Below are positions 55,478 to 61,490 of a stretch of DNA of 64,000 bases, piece after piece. The DNA comes from DATCJA01 sp963814955 (GTDB taxonomy: Bacteria; Acidobacteriota; Vicinamibacteria; Vicinamibacterales; UBA2999), in the NCBI GenBank assembly GCA_963814955.1, contig CAWFEX010000001.1, positions 346,245 to 410,244 of the forward strand, read 5' to 3'. Position numbers and translations under genes: made by a program. Each line of letters opens with the position of its first letter. Within the stretch, counting starts at the first letter, position 1. The notes beneath the pieces were generated by a model, which was not told the DNA's origin, searched no databases, and saw only the letters and a list, made by a program, of their open reading frames with translations.

Positions 55478-55879
55478 CTGCAAGCCAACGAAATCGGTCA
55501 TCGCGCCGTGGCGGTCAATGCCATCCTGCCAACCGCGATCGAAGAGGCTGATGTCCTTCGCGATGGAGTGCGAACTGAAAATGGGCCCGAGCCGCGAGGT
55601 AAGGACAGGCCGCACGGTCTTGCTCGGCGCGTTCTTGCGAGATGTTCCGACGACCGGTCGATGGTCCGGAAAGCTCCACGATGGCGCCGAACCGTTCAGG
55701 CCATCGGGCAGGACGCCGAGCGGATTATAGCGGGCTGTCCCGAAAACGTGTGTTTGTCCCATCGTCGCGCCGCCCCCGGAACCGGCCGCCAAATGGGGCG
55801 AAAGTCGGCCTTCCGCCAGAAGGGTTTGTCTCACGCAGCACGGGGAGCGGGAAGGTCAAACCGAGTCGGCCAAGAAGCG
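55478..55879. other. Gap without a clear gene
   Basis: About 400 nt downstream of the kinase gene. Open frames on both strands have no domain sense and no ribosome site. I see no repeat or RNA. Confidence 0.35.
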
Positions 55880-56071
55880 CTAGGCGCCCCGCAGGGCAGC
55901 GTGGATTCTCTCTTGCCTAGCTGGCGACAGCGACGCCAGATCCGTTGCCCAAGTGTGGCGGCAACTGTCGCACGTCACGGTAATGACGGTGGCGCTCTCC
56001 GCGATGAGCCTGCTGCCGTCGTGATGGCACTTGGGACACCGAATCGGTAACGGATTGTTCGTGTTTGGCAA
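55880..56071 (-). CDS. Small zinc-ribbon protein
   Basis: 63 residues from a TTG at 56071, with GGAGG about 6 nt upstream. One zinc ribbon: IRCPKCHHDGSRLIAES, then TVTCDSCRHTWATDLASL (CX2C...CX2C). The tail is SPARQERIHAALRGA. The layout matches the 103-residue ribbon protein at 45459-45770, so accessory DNA on both sides carries this kind of gene. A longer frame upstream (to 56185) lacks sense. Probably binds nucleic acid or a protein; unknown. Confidence 0.55.
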   Translation of the reverse strand: MPNTNNPLPIRCPKCHHDGSRLIAESATVITVTCDSCRHTWATDLASLSPARQERIHAALRGA

Positions 56072-56237
56072 GCAGCACCTCCAAGCGGCCTTAGTGAAGC
56101 TGCAGGGCCAGACGCGAGGGTCGGGCAATTTCAAGAAGTTTGTTGCGAGAAGCGGATTGTAGAGAGGACGAACGCCAAAGTTCAAGCGTGTGGTTTTTGA
56201 AAGGCATAGCTACCAAAACGTAACTATCGCTGGCCAT

Positions 56238-56411
56238 TCACATCGTCAGGTGTCGTCGGCATTGGCGGCCACCCGTAAGAACGCCGGTAGTCTTCGGGTC
56301 CTCGTCTGGTTCTGGGTTCAGAATCACCGCACAGTGGACGCACATGCCGGAGTAGTCGTCTTCGTGATATCCCTGTCGGCAGCGGTCAGTAGCGCAGTCT
56401 CGCACTTTCAT
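56238..56411 (-). CDS. Possible small Cys-rich protein
   Basis: 57 residues from an ATG at 56411: KVRDCATDRCRQGYHEDDYS, then GMCVHCAVILNPEPDEDPKT. Four Cys in CX4C and CX2C pairs could form a zinc site. There is no ribosome site of note, and the gene is isolated in accessory DNA, so it may not be expressed. Confidence 0.3.
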   Translation of the reverse strand: MKVRDCATDRCRQGYHEDDYSGMCVHCAVILNPEPDEDPKTTGVLTGGRQCRRHLTM

Positions 56412-56574
56412 AGCTGCTAAACGCCGGGAGACAGCTACTACTAGACGACGCACACCTCCTGCCGGTCACTTATTGCTTCGGTTGAATGGCTATTCGGCGG
56501 AATGGACGCGGAGGGAACGTCGGTAATGTCTCTCAGTGATGCGCCAGAAACGGAACGGCGAGTTACTCGTCCGC

Positions 56575-56640
56575 TGACGAAGCCCATCACTAATCCACCG
56601 CGCAGCAGTGCTCTTCGACCAATCCATCGGCGGCGCTGCG
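56575..56640 (-). pseudogene. Serine recombinase 3'-end fragment (copy A)
   Basis: The minus strand encodes DWSKSTAARWISDGLRQR, which matches VWGVSKSTAARWISSG at the end of the recombinase remnant at 57042-57372. This is the C-terminal helix-turn-helix of a resolvase/invertase. Only this end is present. The VOC gene lies between the two copies. Confidence 0.5.
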
Positions 56641-56704
56641 TAGAACAACGCAGACGTGGCGTGTCGGTTCATGCGTTTACCGGGTTCGCGGCTATGATGA
56701 CCCC

Positions 56705-57079
56705 ATGCGAGAAGAATCCCTTATCCCGGTCCTGCGGGTCGGAAACGCAAACGACGCTGTGGCGTGGTATCGGCGGCTCGGATTCGCTGTTCGGTTAGAA
56801 CACTCCAGGGGACCGGGTTTCAGCCGAACGGACGTGGTGGTCAAGCGGGGGGAACTTCGCTTAATCCTGTCGGAAGGCGATGAGGACGTTCCACCTGATA
56901 GCGTCGTCTGCTTGCAGGTTGCGGAAATTAGTGCGGTTGCGAAGGAGTTCAACGTCGAGATTCGGAAGGATTTCCTACGCCAGCAAATCGACCTGCGAGA
57001 CCCATACGGCAATCGGATTCGTGTTATAGCACTGGACAGTTTCACGCCCGAGATGCGGCCGATGGTGGACCCGAGCTAA
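56705..57079 (+). CDS. VOC-superfamily (glyoxalase/bleomycin-resistance-like) protein
   Basis: 124 residues, a full single VOC module pair. EESLIPVLRVGNANDAVAWY begins the first beta-alpha-beta unit (YRRLGFAVRLEH), and LRDPYGNRIRVIALD closes the second. The metal-ligand positions are not the classical His/Glu of glyoxalase I, so a resistance or binding role is possible. It is transcribed opposite to the recombinase remnants that flank it, and its 3' end overlaps the last codons of copy B. Confidence 0.8.
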   Translation: MREESLIPVLRVGNANDAVAWYRRLGFAVRLEHSRGPGFSRTDVVVKRGELRLILSEGDEDVPPDSVVCLQVAEISAVAKEFNVEIRKDFLRQQIDLRDPYGNRIRVIALDSFTPEMRPMVDPS

Positions 57080-57372
57080 TCCACCGCGCCGCCGTGCTCT
57101 TGGACACGCCCCAGACTTTAGCGGCTGCCCGAACACTACCCCCAGGAACTCCGACCAATGCGGGGCGACCCCTCGGTCGTCCGAGCCGCTTTCCCTGCGC
57201 TGTCGTCCGCTGTAACCCCGCTAGCACGCGCTCTTCGGATGCGTTCTCGCTCGAACTCCGCCAGTGGGGCCAGGATGTGAAGCTGGAGTTTCCCGGCTGG
57301 CGTCGTGCAGTCAATGCCTTCACCAAGCGAGACGAACGCCACGCCCACAGCCTGAAGGTCTTCGAGTAGGGT
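57042..57372 (-). pseudogene. Serine recombinase (resolvase) fragment, copy B
   Basis: The minus strand encodes LLEDLQAVGVAFVSLGEGID, then CTTPAGKLQLHILAPLAEFE, the C-terminal part of a resolvase/invertase catalytic domain. After a frame break near 57230 follow ERVLAGLQRTTAQGKRLGRP and the helix-turn-helix RAAAKVWGVSKSTAARWISS. The catalytic Ser end is missing: the sequence begins exactly where an hsdM 5' fragment stops (about 57373), so the junction is a deletion or recombination scar. Confidence 0.8.
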
Positions 57373-57595
57373 CGCCGATGTCGGGCTTGCCCTTGAGCGC
57401 GACCATGTCCTTGAAGCTGGCGCCTGGCGGGATCGTGATCGGGGCGTAGGGCTGGCCCGCGTACTTGTCGCTGACGTACTTGATGAAGAGCAGGACGAGA
57501 ACGTAATCCTTGTACTGGCTGGCGTCCATGCCGCCGCGCAACTCGTCGCAGCTGGACCAGAGCGAAGAATAGAGCTCGGATTTCTTGAGGGCCAT
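57373..57595 (-). pseudogene. Type I restriction-modification M subunit, N-terminal fragment
   Basis: About 74 codons of an HsdM-like N-terminal helical domain: ALKKSELYSSLWSSCDELRG, then GMDASQYKDYVLVLLFIKYV and SDKYAGQPYAPITIPPGASF. The frame runs into recombinase sequence in another frame after KGKPDIGD. No methylase motifs (NPPY) or hsdS/hsdR genes remain. Confidence 0.85.
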
Positions 57596-57608
57596 GTCTA
57601 TTTGGGAC

Positions 57609-58049
57609 TCACTTCGACTTTGCCTGAATGGGCGGCAGACTTCTGACCTTCGCTGCGACTTTGCGACAGGCGCCGATCAGATCCAAGACCAGCCTGTCAT
57701 CAACATCAAGGGCGCCTTGGTACTCGGTCCGATTCCGCATGTCGTGGCATTTCGACAGCACGCGCCATACCTCGGGGCCCAAGCCGAGCGTATCGGGTAG
57801 GACCTGGAACACGATGTAGCGCTTCGACGGGCGAAACCCGTGATGACGAAGCGCCGCCAGACACAGCGCGTGAGCGGCGCCGTACGCGAGGTCGAACCTG
57901 CTTTCCAGAGAGTTCACCTCGTTCTCTGCGTCTTTCAACCGAGCCAGACCGGAGCGAACGAGACCGTCGAACTCCCTTGCGTCCGGAGCTTCCTTCCCGA
58001 GGACATTGCCGGGACCCGCGAGGCGCTCAAGCGGCGACGGGGAGGTCAT
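57609..58049 (-). CDS. HEPN-domain protein, partner of nucleotidyltransferase
   Basis: 146 residues, all helical. DLAYGAAHALCLAALRHHGF, then RPSKRYIVFQVLPDTLGL and KCHDMRNRTEYQGALDV fit HEPN domains paired with MNT nucleotidyltransferases. The usual RX4-6H catalytic pair is replaced by an H-x3-RN-x3-Y pattern (HDMRNRTEY), as in the SAV_6107-like subgroup. The ATG at 58049 overlaps the upstream gene by 23 nt, the usual order for MNT-HEPN pairs. Toxin, substrate-binding or RNase roles are possible; RNase activity is uncertain because of the motif. Confidence 0.75.
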   Translation of the reverse strand: MTSPSPLERLAGPGNVLGKEAPDAREFDGLVRSGLARLKDAENEVNSLESRFDLAYGAAHALCLAALRHHGFRPSKRYIVFQVLPDTLGLGPEVWRVLSKCHDMRNRTEYQGALDVDDRLVLDLIGACRKVAAKVRSLPPIQAKSK

Positions 58050-58668
58050 TCTCCGATCCGATCACCCAGACTTTCGGCCCCTCGAGCACTCGCGTGATGA
58101 ATGCGTTCTCGTCCTTAGCCCGTTTCGAGAATTCCGCTGTGCTGTAGACCGTTGGATTGACGTGTCGGCCAAGAGTGCGCGACACCTTATCGAGTGCGCC
58201 GAAGACGTCACCGTAACTGAGGCTGTTGCTCAGGACCATCAAGTCAATGTCGCTTGCGGCCTGATCCGTCGCCTTTGCCACCGAGCCGTACACGAACGCC
58301 GCGCGGATGTCAGACGCCACAGACTTCAGGGCATCACGGAGGGGTTCCGCCAGGCCGACTGTCTTCAGTACGATGTTCCGGAGTTCGCCGAAAAGCGGCG
58401 ACTCCGCGTTCGCCTGGTAGTGCTTCTGATTACCGATGCGGCGGGCGACGATGAGGCCGCTCTGTTCGAGCCGCGCAAGTTCCCGCTGCGCGGCGCCGGA
58501 GCCGGTGCCGGCATCCCGGATCAACTCCGAGGCGTAAAAGCTCCGGTCAGGCTGGCCGAAAAGCACGCGAAGGACGCGTTGCTGTGTCTTGGTAAACAGC
58601 GCGTCCGCCAGGCTCTTCCTGCTGGAGCGACGTGAAACTGTGTTGGCACCCAATATGGGCACAATCAT
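58027..58668 (-). CDS. Nucleotidyltransferase with N-terminal winged helix
   Basis: 213 residues. The N-terminal winged helix (about 15-85: QQRVLRVLFGQPDRSFYASE; AQRELARLEQSGLIVARRIG; NQKHYQANAESPLFGELRNI) resembles ArsR/MarR-type DNA binders. The C-terminal minimal nucleotidyltransferase has FVYGSVAKATDQAASDIDLM with the GS...D-x-D catalytic set. It overlaps the HEPN gene, forming an MNT-HEPN pair. An inverted repeat covers the start region, so the winged helix may repress its own gene. ATG at 58668; 58692 adds eight residues. Confidence 0.85.
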   Translation of the reverse strand: MIVPILGANTVSRRSSRKSLADALFTKTQQRVLRVLFGQPDRSFYASELIRDAGTGSGAAQRELARLEQSGLIVARRIGNQKHYQANAESPLFGELRNIVLKTVGLAEPLRDALKSVASDIRAAFVYGSVAKATDQAASDIDLMVLSNSLSYGDVFGALDKVSRTLGRHVNPTVYSTAEFSKRAKDENAFITRVLEGPKVWVIGSENDLPVAA

Positions 58669-58680
58669 GCCCGATTTGGG
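58649..58680. promoter_or_regulatory. Inverted repeat, possible operator of the MNT-HEPN operon
   Basis: CCCAATATGGGCA (58649-58661) and TGCCCGATTTGGG (58668-58680) pair at 11 of 13 positions with a 6-nt spacer. It spans the start codon of the nucleotidyltransferase, whose winged helix could bind it. An operator role is inferred. Confidence 0.5.
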
Positions 58681-58714
58681 TATGATCGTCAAGGATGAGC
58701 TTTTGAGCCGGCCG

Positions 58715-59383
58715 TCATGCCGCTCGTTCGTTCAAAGCAGCAGTTACCCCAATGTGCCGGAGCCACGACGCCCAGGCTGCCAAGAACACCCGGTAGTCGC
58801 GTTCGCCAATACGCAATACGTTGACTCCGGTGATACGGCCACCCTTCATCACGGCTCCCACAAACGCCAGCATCGCCGCCTGGCCGTCCGTCTGACCTCC
58901 TCGCTCGTCCAGATAGCAATGCCTCCGTGCGCCAGCGCATTCCGCAAATCGGTCAACACGCGAACGGCCGGAGTATTCAGCGCAGCCCTTGAACTCTCGT
59001 CCTCCGACAATCGTTCGAGCAGCTGGCCGGGGTATACCACCCGCAAGGTTGAACGGTTTCTGTCCGCCAACGTAGCTCCAAGCACCGGCCCGTCCGAAGG
59101 GCGTATCGCCCAACGTGGCTGTCGCGCTCAAAGTTTCGGTGACTGCCTTGCCCAGACTCTCGTCCACCGTGCGATCGTCCGCCACCGAGTCCCGGTTGGC
59201 TGCGGGCTTCAGCATGCGCTCGATCGGGAGAAGGATCATCGGCGTGCTCATAGCGACCAAGAACGTCGTTCCGAGTGGTCCGCCGAATCGTCTAGCAGGG
59301 TCCTGCATCACAACGGGCAGCAAAAACTCGATCAAGGTCTCACAGCGTTCGACGATATCGCGCGCGTAGTGCTCGGGAATCAT
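58715..59383 (-). CDS. HEPN-like protein with RNALAH motif (frameshifts)
   Basis: About 223 residues across three frames. The start at 59383 has a strong GGAGGAG. The first part reads EHYARDIVERCETLIEFLLP and DPARRFGGPLGTTFLVAMST. A shift between 59040 and 59110 leads to STLRVVYPGQLLERLSEDES and VRVLTDLRNALAHGGIAIW. RNALAH is the RX4H catalytic motif of HEPN RNases. A second shift near 58915 leads to AAMLAFVGAVMKGGRITGVN and DYRVFLAAWASWLRHIGVTA. It is directly upstream of the MNT-HEPN pair on the same strand. It may be a separate effector or abortive-infection type protein. Confidence 0.6.
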   Translation of the reverse strand: MIPEHYARDIVERCETLIEFLLPVVMQDPARRFGGPLGTTFLVAMSTPMILLPIERMLKPAANRDSVADDRTVDESLGKAVTETLSATATLGDTPFGRAGAWSYVGGQKPFNLAGGIPRPAARTIVGGREFKGCAEYSGRSRVDRFAECAGARRHCYLDERGGQTDGQAAMLAFVGAVMKGGRITGVNVLRIGERDYRVFLAAWASWLRHIGVTAALNERAA

Positions 59384-59684
59384 TGCTCCTCCACGACAGT
59401 GCCGCAGGGCCGCAACAGCACACAATACCCGACTCCGACCGCCGACGCCCAACGATCGATTGCCGCCACGTACCACGTCGCCGATACTGCGATCCGATTG
59501 GTGGAGCAGATCGCGAGCAACGGCTCAAGCCCGCGCGTCGTCTGGTGCTTCTCCATTGCCTTTGCTGCCGTCGCCGTCTCCGTTCTCCGCTGAGGGCGAC
59601 ATTGACGCCCTCGTCGAGGTGTCCGACGGCTTCACGTCACAGTCACGTCACAGTCTGCGGTTGAGCGGGTCGCCGCCGCACGGT

Positions 59685-59900
59685 AAACTGTTGATTCCAC
59701 TTAAACGGAGAGATGTCCGAGTGGTTGAAGGAGCACGCTTGGAAAATGATCCCGGCCGCGCGTGCTGACGCAAACCGACGCGCACCAAAACACTCCTCAT
59801 CAACGACGTCCCGCAACAATGGTGTGCATCAGAGTGTCCCTGTAAATCACGATGTTTGACCGGGGTTTCGGGGACTATCTGACACAGTTCTGACACAGAA
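59685..59900. repeat. Direct repeat 2 with 5' half of tRNA-Ser (GGA)
   Basis: Second copy of the 51616-51830 repeat. The tRNA-Ser 5' part is at 59707-59746 and ends in the anticodon loop (CTTGGAAAA) before the 3' stem. The following sequence (CCCGCAACAATGGTGTGCAT, TTTGACCGGGGTTTCGGGG, TATCTGACACAGTTCTGACA) matches copy 1 closely. The two tRNA parts are 8,069 nt apart. The 300 nt before it hold no clear gene. Confidence 0.7.
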
Positions 59901-60125
59901 CCAACCGACACTTCTCCTGCGCGGCGTCGGTGTGTCGCGATGGCGCGGCGCTCCTTCATCTGCGCCAATCATTCCTGCGAACAGGTGGGCCAGCACAGGC
60001 GTCGCTGTCACCAGCGACGCCGTTGCCAGGTTCGCGAGGTCTATCGGGGGCGAAGACGTCCAGGACGGCGGTAACCGTTCATTGCGCTCGTGGCAACACT
60101 GCCGTCCAGAGCGGGACCTAAGTCT

Positions 60126-60724
60126 TCAAGGGTTGCCGGCACCGGGCGAGGAGATCGTCCCCTCGAAGGAAACAGTGGTCAAGAAGGTGTCCAAATTCAA
60201 CAACCGCTCGACGGTGAAACTCCCAGTGGCGCCGGCGAACCGACCTGTGCCCCCCGTGATGGTCGCGGTTTCCACACTTAAGAGAACGCGCGGGTTCTCC
60301 AGCGTTGGACCGAATTGCCCGGTAACGTCAGCGATCAGCGTGTCGCCGTTGGCCGCTGTGAACTCATAGGACCCGGTCAAGGTCCTGGCGACGGTGTTCA
60401 CGACGTGCGCGATTTCTACCGTGAACCGACCCAGGTGGGTGGCGTTACCCGTCCCCTCTGTAAGCAGGGACACGAGCGGGGGGGTAAGCGGCGTGCGGCG
60501 GGTAACAGCCCCTTCCAAGCTGCCTTTGAACGGAACCTCTTCGCGGCTGAGGCCGCGAGCGGCGACCTCGCCGGGAATCCCCGTGCTTGTCGCATTCCCG
60601 CCCGAGGACGTGATGGACGGACCGCCCGACAGAAGGACGTCGGACTGGTTGGCGAGATGGGTTGACTACAGCCGACGAACAGTGCGACAAAGACGACGGC
60701 AACAGCAGTGAGCAAGGCACGCAT
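60126..60724 (-). CDS. Lipoprotein of unknown function (frameshift)
   Basis: About 199 residues. The signal is a lipobox type: LTAVAVVFVALFVGCSQ, with Cys-19 as the likely lipid site. After a shift near 60665 come VLLSGGPSITSSGGNATSTG, EEVPFKGSLEGAVTRRTPL, HLGRFTVEIAHVVNTVARTL, TGSYEFTAANGDTLIADVTG and ATITGGTGRFAGATGSFTVE to the end TISSPGAG. The TGGTGRFAGATGSF motif recurs in acidobacterial and actinobacterial exported beta-proteins. Function unknown. Confidence 0.75.
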
Positions 60725-60890
60725 TGGTAGCTCCTTTTCGGTAGACGTGAAAGCGGCGCCGAGCGGCAGGGCATGTCATGGATGGCACCCGCCTCCGAAG
60801 CCCTGGCACTCCGAGTGGGCGGGGAATTCGCCCTCCTGCTCCATAAAGGCGTAAGATCCGCCCGGAAGGGATCAGCCGAGCTTGGGGCGC

Positions 60891-61481
60891 ATGGAAAAGC
60901 CGTTACGACTCAAGGCGTCTTCGCCGGACACCGACGTCAGTGCACTGCTCCGCGCCTGGAGTGACGGTGATCAGGACGCGCTTCAGGCGCTCACGCCCAT
61001 CGTGTACGAGGAACTGCACCGCTTGGCCCGCCACTACATGCGTCGCGAGCGGTCAGGGCACAGCCTGCAAGCCACCGCCCTGGTGAACGAAGCCTATATG
61101 CGCCTGGCGGACTACACGCGCATGCAGTGGCAGGATCGCGCCCACTTCTTTGCGGTGTCGGCGCAGGCGATGCGTCGCATCCTCGTGGACCACGCGCGGC
61201 GTCACAACGTCAAGCGCGGCCGCGGCGTCCAGCATGTATCGCTCGAGGACGTGGCGGTCGTCGCCCAAGGCGAGGACGCCGAAACGGATCTCGTGGCGCT
61301 CGACGAGGCGCTGATCGGCCTGACGCGCATCGATCCGCGAAAGGCCCAGATCGTCGAGATGCGCTTCTTTGGCGGGCTGACCGTGGAAGAAATCGGCGGG
61401 GTGCTGAAGGTGTCGCCGGGCACGGTCAAACGCGATTGGCGTGCCGCCAAAGCATGGCTGTATCAGGAACTGACCCGCTGA
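60891..61481 (+). CDS. ECF-type RNA polymerase sigma factor
   Basis: 196 residues. Sigma region 2: LLRAWSDGDQDALQALTPIV, then YEELHRLARHYMRRERSGHS and FFAVSAQAMRRILVDHARRH. Region 4: RIDPRKAQIVEMRFFGGLTV, then EEIGGVLKVSPGTVKRDWRA. It is the ECF-like (SigK-type, PF07638) form common in Acidobacteriota and Planctomycetota. ATG at 60891 with a weak GGGG upstream. The kinase gene follows after 9 nt. Sigma plus Ser/Thr kinase in one operon is a recurrent pair in this phylum; the kinase probably controls the sigma factor or its output. Confidence 0.93.
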   Translation: MEKPLRLKASSPDTDVSALLRAWSDGDQDALQALTPIVYEELHRLARHYMRRERSGHSLQATALVNEAYMRLADYTRMQWQDRAHFFAVSAQAMRRILVDHARRHNVKRGRGVQHVSLEDVAVVAQGEDAETDLVALDEALIGLTRIDPRKAQIVEMRFFGGLTVEEIGGVLKVSPGTVKRDWRAAKAWLYQELTR

Positions 61482-61490
61482 CCGACAGTC

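Noticed and set aside
55508..56050. Gene downstream of the sensor kinase
   Set aside because: Open frame without ribosome site or domain; it overlaps the zinc-ribbon gene on the other strand.
56238..56411. Zinc-finger regulator
   Set aside because: Four cysteines are suggestive, but the frame is short, isolated and without support; kept only as a low-confidence entry.
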